From Bradyrhizobium sp. (lineage in GTDB: Bacteria > Pseudomonadota > Alphaproteobacteria > Rhizobiales > Xanthobacteraceae), in assembly GCF_027451485.1 (NCBI RefSeq), contig NZ_DAIDJE010000139.1, forward strand, positions 39,004 to 103,003: a stretch of DNA of 64,000 nt, in the 5' to 3' direction. Made by a program: the position numbers and the translations under genes. Each line of letters starts with the position of its first letter. Within the stretch, counting starts at the first letter, position 1. The notes under the pieces are model-generated. The model was not told where the DNA came from. It did no database searches and was given only the letters and a program-made list of their open reading frames with translations. This document shows, one piece after another, positions 36,230 through 46,600 of the stretch.

Positions 36230-36544
36230 ATGGCGTGCTACACCAAGCTCCCGCCTCGCCTCCAAGCTGCTTTCAAGTTCATGAGCCATCCTGCGCCTTT
36301 CATCGCCCGCGACCTCTTGCCCGATCAGGAACAGAAGCAGGCCGCGCTCAGCTATCTCAGTGAAGCCTGGGCTGAAGCGAGGCATGACGGCGTCGATGGC
36401 GATTGCCTCGCCCAGGCGAGCCTGTTTGCGGCCTTTGCCGAACTCGTCCGCACCTATGGCGAAGACGCGGTAGCCAAATTCGTCGAGGGCCTTGTCGTCC
36501 GCGTGCGGAATGGCGAGTTTTCCACGGCCACGGCGAGGCAATAA
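36230..36544 (+). CDS. small conserved-looking hypothetical protein
   Basis: Helical 104-residue protein without signal peptide. The segment LRTYGEDAVAKFVEGL-like (here VRTYGEDAVAKFVEGL) and a generally acidic composition look genic. I recognise no domain. It sits just upstream of ygfZ on the same strand. Confidence 0.65.
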   Translation: MACYTKLPPRLQAAFKFMSHPAPFIARDLLPDQEQKQAALSYLSEAWAEARHDGVDGDCLAQASLFAAFAELVRTYGEDAVAKFVEGLVVRVRNGEFSTATARQ

Positions 36545-36614
36545 GCGCCCTTGTTGTTTGCAGCTCTGCGGCTTACTTTTCTCACATGAGATATCACGTG
36601 AGACTCGCAAGGAA

Positions 36615-37496
36615 ATGAAAGCTGCGTTTCTGCCCGACCGCGGCGTGGTCAAGGTCTCGGGCGACAGCGCCCGCGACTTCCTCAACGGCCTCATCACGAC
36701 GGACACCGCGCGGCTTGAGCCCGGACAGGGCCGTTTCGGCGCGCTGCTGACACCGCAGGGCAAAATTACGGTGGATTTCCTGATCACCGAGGCACCCTCA
36801 GGGCATGGCGGCGGGTTCCTGATCGATTGTCCGAAGGCGCTCGCGCAGGCGCTGACCGACAAGCTCACCTTCTACCGGCTGCGCGCCAAGGTCGCGGTGG
36901 AAAATCTCTCCGACAGCCTTGGCGTGCTCGCCGCCTGGGACGGCGACGCGGCGTTGAAGCCAGATCTCGCCTTTGCGGATCCGCGCAACCCTGAGCTGGG
37001 CTTGCGGATTCTGGTTCCGGCCGAGCTCGCGCCAAAAGCGGCCGGTTTGATCGGGGCGGAGCTCGTCGATGCTTCCGCCTATGAGGCGCACAGGCTTGCG
37101 GTCGGCGCACCCCGCGGGGGCCTCGACTTCACGTATGGCGACGCCTTCCCGCATGAAACCAACATGGACCGCCTTCATGGCGTCGACTTCGACAAGGGCT
37201 GCTATGTCGGCCAGGAGGTGGTGTCGCGGATGCAGCATCGCGGCACCGCGCGCACACGCACGGTGCGGCTGTTGCTGGACGGGCCAGCGCCCGAGCCGGG
37301 CTCGACAATCCTGGCCGGCGACAAAGCGGTCGGTACCATGGGATCGGCGGCTGACGGCCGCGGGCTTGCTCTGATCCGGGTTGATCGGGCCGGTGAGGCG
37401 CTGCAAGCCGGCACGCCACTGACGGCGGGAGGCCTGGCAATCCGGATCGCGGAGCCTGACGAGCTGCGCCTGCCGCCCAAGCAGACCGTCGCATGA
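36615..37496 (+). CDS. ygfZ: folate-binding protein YgfZ (iron-sulphur cluster biogenesis)
   Basis: GcvT-like, tetrahydrofolate-binding protein of 293 residues that supports maturation of Fe-S enzymes. The signature KGCYVGQEVVSRMQHRGTARTR is present, including the conserved Cys. ATG 36615 is preferred; the track's extra 41 residues are not conserved-looking. Its stop overlaps the tag start by four bases (ATGA), so the two are coupled. Confidence 0.92.
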   Translation: MKAAFLPDRGVVKVSGDSARDFLNGLITTDTARLEPGQGRFGALLTPQGKITVDFLITEAPSGHGGGFLIDCPKALAQALTDKLTFYRLRAKVAVENLSDSLGVLAAWDGDAALKPDLAFADPRNPELGLRILVPAELAPKAAGLIGAELVDASAYEAHRLAVGAPRGGLDFTYGDAFPHETNMDRLHGVDFDKGCYVGQEVVSRMQHRGTARTRTVRLLLDGPAPEPGSTILAGDKAVGTMGSAADGRGLALIRVDRAGEALQAGTPLTAGGLAIRIAEPDELRLPPKQTVA

Positions 37497-38116
37497 CAAA
37501 AGCGCGCCTGCATGCCGATGGCCTGACGCGCTGCCCGTGGCCGGGCGAAGATCCGCTTTACGTCGCTTATCATGACACCGAATGGGGTGTGCCGGAATTC
37601 GACGACCGCGCGCTCTATGAAAAGCTGATCCTCGACGGCTTCCAGGCCGGGCTGTCCTGGATCACCATCCTGCGCAAGCGCGATCGTTTCCGCAAAGCCT
37701 TCGACGATTTTCAACCGGACAAGATCGCCCGCTACACCCCCAAGAAGATTCACGCGCTGATGAACGATGCCGGCATCGTCCGCAACCGCGCCAAGATCGA
37801 AGGAGCGATCTCGAGCGCCAAGTCGTACCTGAAGATCATGGAGGAAGGCCCGGGCTTTTCGAAGTTCTTGTGGGATTTCCTCGACGGCAAGCCCAAGGTC
37901 AACCAGTTCAAGACCACCGCGAGTGTTCCCGCATCGACGCCGCTGTCGATCAAGATGTCGAAAGAGCTTTCGTCGCGCGGCTTCAAATTCGTCGGCCCCA
38001 CCATCGTCTATGCCTTCATGCAGGCGACCGGCATGGTCAACGACCATCTCGTCACCTGCTTCTGCCACGAAGGGTGCGCCGGCAAACGCCGCAGCCCCCG
38101 CCTACCCGCCAGATGA
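37493..38116 (+). CDS. tag: DNA-3-methyladenine glycosylase I
   Basis: Base-excision repair glycosylase of 207 residues. Features are CPWPGEDPLYVAYHDTEWGVP (zinc Cys, His and the catalytic-region Glu) and LILDGFQAGLSWITIL, plus a C-terminal zinc pair in HLVTCFCHEGC. It overlaps ygfZ upstream and the HD-domain gene downstream, both by ATGA. Confidence 0.94.
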   Translation: MTKARLHADGLTRCPWPGEDPLYVAYHDTEWGVPEFDDRALYEKLILDGFQAGLSWITILRKRDRFRKAFDDFQPDKIARYTPKKIHALMNDAGIVRNRAKIEGAISSAKSYLKIMEEGPGFSKFLWDFLDGKPKVNQFKTTASVPASTPLSIKMSKELSSRGFKFVGPTIVYAFMQATGMVNDHLVTCFCHEGCAGKRRSPRLPAR

Positions 38117-38718
38117 CGCCGCCGAAAGAGGGCCTCAGGGTCTGGCAGCGGATGCTTTCGGGCCGGCGACTCAACCTGATCGACCCCTCGCCGCTCGACA
38201 TCGAAATCGCCGACATTGCCCACGGGCTCGCGCGCGTCGCGCGCTGGAACGGACAGACCAGCGGGCCGCATATTTTTTCGGTGGCGCAGCACACCTTGCT
38301 GGTTGAAGCTGTCATGCGCGAGCAGCTGCCGCGTATCGATGGCAGCTGGCGCCTCGCTGCGCTGCTGCACGATGCCCCCGAATATGTCATCGGCGACATG
38401 ATCTCGCCGTTCAAGGCCGTGCTCGGCGAAGGCTATAAGTCGGTCGAAAAGCGGCTGTTGTCCGCGATCCACATCCGCTTCGGCCTGCCGGCGATCCTGG
38501 CCGACAAGATTACCGAGGCGATCAAGACGGCCGACAAGGGAGCGGCCTATCTCGAAGCCACCGAACTGGCGGGTTTTGCGGCGGACGAAGCCAGGCGGCT
38601 GTTCGGCCGCGATCCCGGATTGTCACCGGCTGTGCGCGGGGATTATCTGACACCCTGGAGCGCGGCGAAGGCCGAGAAGCGCTTTCTCGCGCGTTTCAAG
38701 GCGCTGGTGCCGTCATGA
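38113..38718 (+). CDS. HD-domain phosphohydrolase (YfbR-like)
   Basis: Metal-dependent phosphohydrolase of 201 residues. The HD core is AALLHDAPEYVIGDMISPFK, with upstream His residues in FSVAQHTLLVE; the layout resembles 5'-deoxynucleotidase YfbR. The track start at 37870 is out of frame inside tag; ATG 38113 overlaps the tag stop. A nucleotide phosphatase role next to a DNA glycosylase is plausible but unproven. Confidence 0.88.
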   Translation: MTPPKEGLRVWQRMLSGRRLNLIDPSPLDIEIADIAHGLARVARWNGQTSGPHIFSVAQHTLLVEAVMREQLPRIDGSWRLAALLHDAPEYVIGDMISPFKAVLGEGYKSVEKRLLSAIHIRFGLPAILADKITEAIKTADKGAAYLEATELAGFAADEARRLFGRDPGLSPAVRGDYLTPWSAAKAEKRFLARFKALVPS

Positions 38719-38797
38719 TCGGCCGCGCCGCCGGGGCTTCCGAGCAAGGCGCATCCGCAGATCGCAGGGGATTTGCCGTCTGGTGCGGCTCGGATTG

Positions 38798-40813
38798 CTA
38801 TGTATGCGACGGCCAGTGCCGGTCGCGGAACCAGGCGCGATAGTTCGACATCCTGGCGCGCTGGGCCTGCGGCGCATGGCGCCTGCATGTCGACGCTTCT
38901 TCGCTGTTCTCGGGCGCGCCCCAGCGAAGCTCGACGCAATCGTTTGGATTATACGCCATCTCGAGGTCGGTTGCGCGGTCGACCACGTCCTTGACCGTCA
39001 GCGTCCAGGGCGAGCCGTCGCTGCGCGTATACGTCACCTTGCGCGAGGCGAGTTCCGAGGCCAGTGCCGCCTGCAATTCGTTCTTCACATCGGTGACGCT
39101 CTTGCCTGGCGGTATTGCGTAACGATCCGCGCGCCGCGCAAAGCGAGCCGGGAAATTCCGCACAACGTCGATCGCGATCAACAGGCGAAGATCGCGCGCC
39201 GGCGTCGAGAAGTCCTCCCAGGCGCCGCTCGCCTGGAAGATCGAGGCGCCATCCGGCATCGACGTCTCGCCAGGTTGCTTGATCTGGTATTTCCGTCCGT
39301 TTTCCACTGCCGTGACGCGCGTCCTGATCTGCTCGCTGAGGCTTGCGATGGCATCCTCCATCGCACGCATCGGGTCGAGCGGTTCGGGCGACATCACATC
39401 GTCCATCCGGTCATAGAAATCTTCCGCCGACATCTGCGATTGTTCGATCGAAAAATCGGCAAACTGCGGATTCCTGTTGATTTCGGCGTTGGTCAACCGA
39501 TGCAGCGATCCATTCTTTTCGCGCACGATCGGGCGGAAATGCTTGAATCCGGGCGTGCCGAGCGCAGGCTCGTGCACGAAAAGGAAATTGCCGCGCCAGA
39601 AGCGCTTGCGCGTGATCGAGCCGTCGGGTTCGGCGTCGACGGCGAGGAACACACCGGGCGTGCCGTTCACTTCCGGCACGCGGCGCACCAGCATCAGCAC
39701 ATGGCCATAGGGATCGGCATAGACCGTGCCGGGACGCAGCGCCTCCCTCGTCAGCGGTATGATATAGAAGTCGGCCCGGTCGTCGCCCGCGCGCACCGCC
39801 CCGGTGTGAACGACGTCGCCGACGTCCCGCAGGTATTCGGCGAAGCTGGTCGGGCGCTGCGGCTTTGGCGGGGCCGGCTTCGCGGGCGAAGTTGCGAGAG
39901 GCTGCTCCGCCGGCGCATCCGATTGGCCGAACAGCCGCAGGAAGCTCGGCGTTTGCGGCGGTGGCGGCGGTGGTGCTGCATCTGCCACCGTCGCAGCTTC
40001 CTGGCCCGGCGGCGGAGGCGGACGCGTCACTTCGGGATGCTCGACATCGAACCACTGGCCGCACCTGGGAGGCCTTCCGCCGGCACCGCGCGAGCAACTC
40101 GAATAGCCGAATGGCAGCCCCATCTTGAACGCGAAATAAGCGCGCAGGAAATAGACGAAGTCGGCACAGTCCGGGCGAAGCCCGGTTTGCGTGACGTCCT
40201 CGTTGCGGCCGAGATAGTTGTAGAGAAAATTGCGCGAGGGATCGCGCAGCACTTCGTACCAGACCTTCCAGTTCAGATCCTGATCGGCCGGCGCGTCGAA
40301 CAGTTTTTCGATCCAGGCCGAGAACAGCGCTTCCGTCGTGCTATTCCAGTTGTTACGCGCTGGCCAGATCATGCCAGCCGGAATATGGAACGGCTCAGGC
40401 TTGCGCGCCGCCACCGTGATATCGCGCGTCACGGGTGCGCAATCGGCCGACGCAGATTGCAGCGTGGCGCGCCAGGTCCCTGCAGCGGGGTGTGCGACTT
40501 CGGCGAACCAGGAATAAGGCGGCCCCTCATGCCGGTCAGCCGACTTCGCCGCGACACTGCCATCGGGCGCGATCAGCGACACGGTGCCCGTAAGCGGCTT
40601 CTCGGCGATCACCATGACCCGCAGCGGTGCGCCGCTCCAGGGCGAAAACGGCGCCGGCAGCACCGTCACTTCCGCGCAGGCGCCGGCTGCGGCCGCCGGC
40701 GAAATCTGGAAAAGTCCGACTGTGACCAGCGAGAACAACGCGGCAGCGGCAAAGCGGCGCCCTGGGAGCATTCGAAGAGAAACCCTGCTAGAGAAGTGAT
40801 TTGGAACCTGCAT
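38798..40813 (-). CDS. large exported hypothetical protein with possible Cys/His hydrolase site
   Basis: Protein of 671 residues. A signal peptide (FAAAALFSLVTVGLFQISPAAAAG) is followed by a beta-rich region (residues ~45-135, LRVMVIAEKPLTGTVSLIAPDG), a papain/NlpC-like segment LRPDCADFVYFLRAYFAFKMG with Cys, a Pro-rich linker, then YADPYGHVLMLVRRV with His. This Cys-helix plus His-strand order is that of NlpC/P60-type enzymes. The remaining ~250 residues are unassigned. Its 5' end abuts the repeat at 40823. The large plus-strand ORF opposite it is a shadow. Confidence 0.75.
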   Translation of the reverse strand: MQVPNHFSSRVSLRMLPGRRFAAAALFSLVTVGLFQISPAAAAGACAEVTVLPAPFSPWSGAPLRVMVIAEKPLTGTVSLIAPDGSVAAKSADRHEGPPYSWFAEVAHPAAGTWRATLQSASADCAPVTRDITVAARKPEPFHIPAGMIWPARNNWNSTTEALFSAWIEKLFDAPADQDLNWKVWYEVLRDPSRNFLYNYLGRNEDVTQTGLRPDCADFVYFLRAYFAFKMGLPFGYSSCSRGAGGRPPRCGQWFDVEHPEVTRPPPPPGQEAATVADAAPPPPPPQTPSFLRLFGQSDAPAEQPLATSPAKPAPPKPQRPTSFAEYLRDVGDVVHTGAVRAGDDRADFYIIPLTREALRPGTVYADPYGHVLMLVRRVPEVNGTPGVFLAVDAEPDGSITRKRFWRGNFLFVHEPALGTPGFKHFRPIVREKNGSLHRLTNAEINRNPQFADFSIEQSQMSAEDFYDRMDDVMSPEPLDPMRAMEDAIASLSEQIRTRVTAVENGRKYQIKQPGETSMPDGASIFQASGAWEDFSTPARDLRLLIAIDVVRNFPARFARRADRYAIPPGKSVTDVKNELQAALASELASRKVTYTRSDGSPWTLTVKDVVDRATDLEMAYNPNDCVELRWGAPENSEEASTCRRHAPQAQRARMSNYRAWFRDRHWPSHT

Positions 40814-40822
40814 GCGACCCTG

Positions 40823-40893
40823 CTAGTGCCACTTTCCGAACTTCGTGCTCCATCGCAGCACCCAGCTTCACGAACTTCGGAAAGTCATGGGCT
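40823..40893. repeat. palindromic repeat family 1, copy 2 (composite element)
   Basis: CTAGTGCCACTTTCCGAACTTCGTGCTCC, centre ATCGCAGCACCCAGC, then TTCACGAACTTCGGAAAGTCATGGGC. This is the reverse complement of 29302-29373 with few differences. It lies between the divergent 671-residue protein gene and ggt, within about 30 bases of the former's start. Confidence 0.85.
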
Positions 40894-40910
40894 ACTCGCA
40901 ATCTTGTTGT

Positions 40911-40972
40911 TTCTAGTACCGCTTTATCGATCTGAAGTCCCTGTGGTGCAGGCACTTCAGATCCGCGGCACT
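40911..40972. repeat. palindromic repeat family 2, copy 2 (composite element)
   Basis: TTCTAGTACCGCTTTATCGATCTGAAGTCCCTGTGG then GCACTTCAGATCCGCGG. It matches the minus-strand reading of 29207-29288 and lies at the same spacing from family 1 as in that copy. Confidence 0.8.
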
Positions 40973-41002
40973 CGTCGCAGGATTACAAGATAGGACAAGT
41001 CA

Positions 41003-42784
41003 TTGCGCGCTTCGAGGCTTAAGTTAAAGATCCGATCAGACCGATTTGACCTCGCCTTTGGCAGGTTGACGGCGGGTTGCCTGCTGCTGACGTGCCTTTG
41101 GCTGATGGCGCTGGTTCCCGCCATCAATGCCGCCTCGATGCGCCCGGTGGCGGCCGAAAGGGGCATGGTGGTCACGGCGCAGCACCTTGCAACCGAGGTC
41201 GGGGTCAACGTTCTCAAGCGCGGCGGCAACGCGGTCGATGCTGCGGTCGCGGTCGGATATGCGCTCGCGGTCGTCTATCCCGCCGCCGGAAATCTGGGCG
41301 GCGGCGGCTTCATGACCCTCCGCTTTGCCGACGGACGAAAGACGTTCCTCGATTTTCGCGAAAAGGCGCCGCGCGCCGCGACGCGCGACATGTATCTCGA
41401 CAGCGACGGAAAGACAGTCAAAGGCCTGAGCACGACCGGCTGGCTCGCCGTCGGCATTCCCGGCACCGTGTCGGGCCTGGAATTCGCGCGCAGGAAATAC
41501 GGAACGATGTCGCGGGCGGCGTTGATCGGACCTGCGATCGAACTGGCCGACGACGGCTTCACGCTCGACCAGGGTGACGTCGACATGCTGGCGACGGCGA
41601 CTGACGATTTCAGGAAATTTCCGTCGACTGCCAGGATCTTCCTCAGCAAGGATCGGCCTTTTGTGGCCGGCCAAAGACTGGTGCAGCCCGAACTCGCCAA
41701 CACGCTTCGCCTGATCAGAGCGCACGGCCCTGACGGCTTTTATCGCGGCAAGACTGCTGCGGCCATCGTGAGGGCGAGCCGCGCGGGCGGCGGGATCATC
41801 AGCGAAGAGGATCTCGCAACCTACCGGACGCGCGAGCTTGCTCCGATCGAGTGCGACTATCGCGGCTATCATGTGATCTCGGCGCCGCCGCCGAGCTCCG
41901 GCGGCACGGCACTATGCGAGATGCTGAACATCCTGGAGGGATACCCGCTGCGCCAGCTCGGCTGGGGTTCGGCGCAGGCGATCCATGACGAGATCGAGGC
42001 GATGCGTCACGCCTACGCCGACCGCAACACGCTGCTCGGCGACCCCGCCTTTGTCAAGAATCCGGTCGGGCGGCTGATCGACAAGAACTATGCGGCGAAG
42101 ATCCGCGATTCCATTGCGGCCGACAAGGCCGGGATCTCCAGCGAACTGGGCAAGGACCTCGGCTCTCACGAAGGCTCCAACACCACGCACTTCTCGATCA
42201 TCGATCGAGCCGGAAATGCTGTCTCGCTGACCTACACGCTGAACGACTGGTTTGGCGCAAAGGTGGTCGCCGCCGGCACCGGCGTGCTGATGAACGACGA
42301 AATGGACGATTTCACGCCGGATCCCGGCCGCCTCAACGCATACGGGGTCGTGCCGGGCGAGGCGAATGCCATCGCGCCGGGCAAGATTCCCTTGAGTTCG
42401 ATGAGCCCGACGATCATCACCAAAGATGGCAAGCCCGTGCTCGTTCTCGGCACACCTGGCGGAAGGCGCATCATCACGGCGGTGCTGCAAACCATCCTCA
42501 ATGTCGTCGATTTCGGCATGAACATTCAGGAAGCCGTCGACGCGCCCCGCATCCATCACCAATGGCTGCCCGACGTGACCAGCGTCGAACCCTACGCGCT
42601 GTCGCCCGACACCCGCCACATCCTGGAGGACATGGGATATCGCTTCAGCGACTCGCTGCCGGCCAATCACCTCGCCGCCATCATCATCGGCGCGCCAAGC
42701 CTTGAAGGAAAGCCGGTCGCACGAAACAGGTATTATGGCGCAAACGATCCGCGGCGCGGCACCGGGCTGGCGTCAGGCTATTAG
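41003..42784 (+). CDS. ggt: gamma-glutamyltransferase
   Basis: Periplasmic glutathione/gamma-glutamyl hydrolase-transpeptidase of 593 residues. The signal sequence includes LTAGCLLLTCLWLMALVPAINA. The large subunit has KRGGNAVDAAVAVGYALAVV, and the autoprocessing Thr opens the small subunit at NTTHFSIIDRAGNAVSLTYTLN. TTG start with AGGA upstream. Promoter and leader overlap the composite repeat. Confidence 0.94.
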   Translation: MRASRLKLKIRSDRFDLAFGRLTAGCLLLTCLWLMALVPAINAASMRPVAAERGMVVTAQHLATEVGVNVLKRGGNAVDAAVAVGYALAVVYPAAGNLGGGGFMTLRFADGRKTFLDFREKAPRAATRDMYLDSDGKTVKGLSTTGWLAVGIPGTVSGLEFARRKYGTMSRAALIGPAIELADDGFTLDQGDVDMLATATDDFRKFPSTARIFLSKDRPFVAGQRLVQPELANTLRLIRAHGPDGFYRGKTAAAIVRASRAGGGIISEEDLATYRTRELAPIECDYRGYHVISAPPPSSGGTALCEMLNILEGYPLRQLGWGSAQAIHDEIEAMRHAYADRNTLLGDPAFVKNPVGRLIDKNYAAKIRDSIAADKAGISSELGKDLGSHEGSNTTHFSIIDRAGNAVSLTYTLNDWFGAKVVAAGTGVLMNDEMDDFTPDPGRLNAYGVVPGEANAIAPGKIPLSSMSPTIITKDGKPVLVLGTPGGRRIITAVLQTILNVVDFGMNIQEAVDAPRIHHQWLPDVTSVEPYALSPDTRHILEDMGYRFSDSLPANHLAAIIIGAPSLEGKPVARNRYYGANDPRRGTGLASGY

Positions 42785-42902
42785 CGGCGCGTGCTCATAA
42801 ATCCGCCAGGCGTTCAGTGTAACGATGCCCGCTCCTCCCGCTGGAAGCGGCAAAATCGCTTTGAGAGCGAGGACAGCAAAGGGCCATTGAGCAACATTCC
42901 GC

Positions 42903-43367
42903 TCAAATCGATCGCAGCTCTTTGACCAGCCTTGGCAGCATCCTTCCGGCTATTGAGCCGGACGGAGCGAAGCCGCAATCCTCCGCACCCATTCGCCTAT
43001 AGAAGGACGCAGCATCCGGGTCAGCCTCGATCATAAAGCGATCGGCTCCTCTTCTAGCCGCTCGGTCGGCCGCCCAAACAAACAAGGTTTTTCCAATCCC
43101 ACGGCGCAGTGTCGTCGGTTCGACAAACAGCTTGAGCAAGTCCGCTTCGTTGCCGACCACCTTGATCTGCACCACGCCAACAACTCCGCCGTTGTTTTCT
43201 GCAACCGCAATCGAGGTTGATTGCAACTCAGATGGCTCAATGGTGAGTTCTCGGCGACACGCTTCCATGAAGTCGTCGTCATAGCCCCACACCGCTTTCG
43301 AACGGAAGCACAATGCAGAGAGCGCTGGAGGCTCCCCGACTTTTGGCGGCCTGAGAATACAAGACAT
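42903..43367 (-). CDS. GNAT family N-acetyltransferase
   Basis: Acetyltransferase of 154 residues with LLKLFVEPTTLRRGIGKTLFVWA (acetyl-CoA pyrophosphate loop) and DPDAASFYRRMGAEDCG. Monocistronic, convergent with ggt. Acceptor unknown. Confidence 0.85.
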   Translation of the reverse strand: MSCILRPPKVGEPPALSALCFRSKAVWGYDDDFMEACRRELTIEPSELQSTSIAVAENNGGVVGVVQIKVVGNEADLLKLFVEPTTLRRGIGKTLFVWAADRAARRGADRFMIEADPDAASFYRRMGAEDCGFAPSGSIAGRMLPRLVKELRSI

Positions 43368-43673
43368 GAGGCTGCCTCCGGTTGTCTTCGGCCGTCATAT
43401 AGACTTAGAGAAACCGGGTGTCTCTTCCGGGTCACGAGTGAGCATCCCGGTCATGACCAATCTTGGTCCGCCATGGACCGAGCGAACCGTGATGGATTTA
43501 TGATTGCACGCCCAGCTGCGGTGCACCTCATACGCCTTGCGCCGGCGATTGAAAGTGGTGTGCGGCGTGGACCGTATTGAGCCGGCGTCCGATATTAACG
43601 CTTCGATAACCTATATTACTAACGGCCGCTCCACGCTCGAACTGTATCCTTTTCCGACGGGGAGCGAAGAAAA
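43368..43673. other. intergenic region upstream of GGDEF/EAL gene
   Basis: About 306 bases between divergent genes. It contains a short inverted repeat GGTCC-GCCAT-GGACC near 43466-43480 and the ribosome site GGAGCG before the ATG at 43674. No gene or known repeat is seen; both promoters are expected here. Confidence 0.45.
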
Positions 43674-46600
43674 ATGCGGATTGGACGCAAACCTTCCGAT
43701 GAAGCGGACGCAGTCGGCGCCGGCGCTTTTGCCGACGGCGAGTCGTCCGGCCGCCGCGATCCAATCCTGTGGCTCGTCGCCTGCGGGATCCTGCTGATTG
43801 CAGCCATTGCCGTCGGGACCGCGATGACGGTCTTCAATTTTCGCGATCATGCGCTTGAGAGCAGCAAACGCGAACTGGAAAACACCGTCATTCTGCTCGC
43901 CCGTCATTTCGACCAGCAGTTGAGCGACGCCGAGATTCCCCTCGTCGACCTCATTGAACAGATTCATCAGGCCGGCATCAATTCCCCGGACGATTTCAGG
44001 CGCCGGATGTCCACGCCGGAAATGCAGCGGGAGCTGGCGGAAAAGGTCAGCCGCGTCTCCAAGGTCGCGGGCCTCAATATCTATGATGCGGACGGCCTGC
44101 TGATCAATTCGTCGGAAACCACGACTGTTCCGGGCGTCAGGATCGACGATCGCGACTATTTCAAGGCCCTCAAGTCCAGCGCGGACGCCGAGCATCCGCA
44201 GATCGAACTTGTGCTCAGCCGCTTTACGGGCGTGTGGAAGATTCTCGTTACCCGCAAGGTGGCTGCGCCAGACGGCACCTTCCTGGGTGTGGTTTCACGG
44301 GCCATTGCGCCCGCAAAATTCGAGGATTTCTTTTCAACCGTCGCGCTCGGAAAGCAAGCCACGATATCGATGCATCATCATGACGGGACCTTGCTGGCGC
44401 GCTACCCGCACGTCGACGCCATTATGGGCAAGGATTTCAAGGCTGGTTCGACGCCGCAGGCAGCCGCCCTGCTCGGCCTGAATCACGGGGCGACGCGGTT
44501 ATTCAGCCCGGTTGATGGCGCCGAGCGGCTGGTCGCCATTCAGAGCCTGTCGCGATTTCCGCTTTCGATCGTGGCTACAACCACAGTTGCATCATCTCTT
44601 GCCGACTGGCGGGCACAGACCAGGTTCCTCGTGGTCGCGGCGATGCTCTCGGCGATCATTGTTGCGATCACGATCATGCTGATCGTGCGCCGACTGACAT
44701 GGCAGCATCAATCCGCACAGCGGCTGGTGAGACTAGAGAAGCAGCGCCTCGACACTGCGGTCGAGAACATGTCGCAGGGCTTGACATTGTTCGATCAGGA
44801 CAAGCGGCTCGTCGTCTGCAACCGGCGATATATCGAGATGTACGGGCTGTCGGCCGACGTTGTGAAACCGGGCTGCGAGCTTCGGGACCTGATTACCCAT
44901 CGCAACGACATCGGATCGATACAGGTCGAGGTCGATGACTACTGCGCCCGAATCATCGAACACGTCGCGCGCGGAGAGCAGGTCACGCTGCAATCCGTCG
45001 AAGGACGTTCAATTCAGATCACCCACCGCCCGTTGCCCGACGGCGGCTGGGTCGCCACCCACGAAGACATCACCGAACGCATGCGCCAGGAGAGGGCAAT
45101 TCTGGAGCAGTCGAGCGAACTGTCGCGGATCAACAAGCAGTTCGATGCGGCGTTGAGCAACATGGCGCACGGGCTCTGCATGTTCGACGGCGAGAAGCGC
45201 CTCGTGGTCTGGAACGAACGCTATGCGAAGCTCTATCAGCTGCCGCCGGAGCTCCTGAAGGTCGGAACGCACCATGACGCGATCATTGCCGATCGAATCT
45301 CTCGCGGGGTTCTCAAGGCAGGGATGAGCGCCAGGCAGAAGATCGCCTCGCTCGATCAGTTGCCGAAGGATGCAGTATCGAGCCGCGTCGATGAACTTTC
45401 CGATGGACGCTTCATCCTTATCAGCCGGCAGCCGATGGATGACGGCGGGTGGCTGGCGACGCACGAAGACATTACCGAGCGGCGGCGTGCCGAGGCCGAG
45501 ATCGTCCACCTGGCTCGCCACGACGTGCTGACCGGGCTCGCGAACCGCGCTGAGTTCAATGCGAGGCTCGAACACGCGTGCAAGCGGCTGAAGCGCAGCG
45601 GAAGCACCGTCACGGTGATGATGGTCGATCTCGACAGGTTCAAGGTCGTCAACGACACGTTCGGGCATCCGGCCGGCGACCAGCTGCTGATCGAGGTGGG
45701 AAGACGGCTGAAATCCACCGTCCGCGAAACCGACGTGGTGGCGCGATTGGGCGGCGACGAATTTGCCGTAATCCAGGAAGGCGGCTCCGACCAGCATGAG
45801 GGCGCGATTGCGCTTGCGCTTCGAATCATCAGCGCCATTTCCAGACCGTTCGATCTGAACGGCAACCGGACGAGCCTCGGCACCAGCATCGGCATCGTGC
45901 TGGCTCCGGAACACGAGAGCGATCCAGAAGAGCTCCTCAAGCGTGCCGATCTTGCGCTGTACGACGCCAAATCCAACGGCCGGAACGACTACCGGTTCTT
46001 CCGCAGCGAGCTTCTCGAGGTCGCCCGCACACAGCGCAGCGCCGAGAGCGAACTGCGAGAGGCGATCGAGCGGCAGGATTTCCAACTGTTCTATCAGCCG
46101 GTGGTGGATGCGAAGACGCGCGCGTTGTGCGGCGTCGAGGCGCTGGTGCGGTGGCGGCATCCGACGAAGGGTCTGATTTCACCCGACAAGTTCGTTCCGC
46201 TCGCGGAAGCGACCGGTCTCATCGGCCCTCTCGGCGAATGGATCCTGCAGCGCGCCTGCGCGGATGCCGCGTCATGGCCGGCGCATGTCAGGCTCGCCGT
46301 GAATATCTCCGCCATTCAGTTCAAGAAGGGCAATCTCTTCGAGGTCATCCTGCGGACGCTGATGGAGACCGGCCTTCCGCCCGAGCGGCTGGAGCTTGAG
46401 ATCACCGAGACGTCGCTTCTCGAGAACCAGGAAGCCCATCTGACCACTATCCGTCAGGTCAAGAATCTCGGAATCTCGATGGCACTCGACGACTTCGGTA
46501 CCGGATATTCTTCGGTGAACTATCTGGCAAATTTTCCGTTCGACAAGATCAAGATCGACAAGTCTTTCACGCAAGGCGTGCTCAATCGCCGTGACTGCAA

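Noticed and set aside
38783-40993. 736-codon plus-strand ORF opposite the 671-residue exported protein
   Set aside because: The minus-strand frame has a signal peptide and coherent domains; the plus-strand frame is Arg/His-rich without recognisable features.
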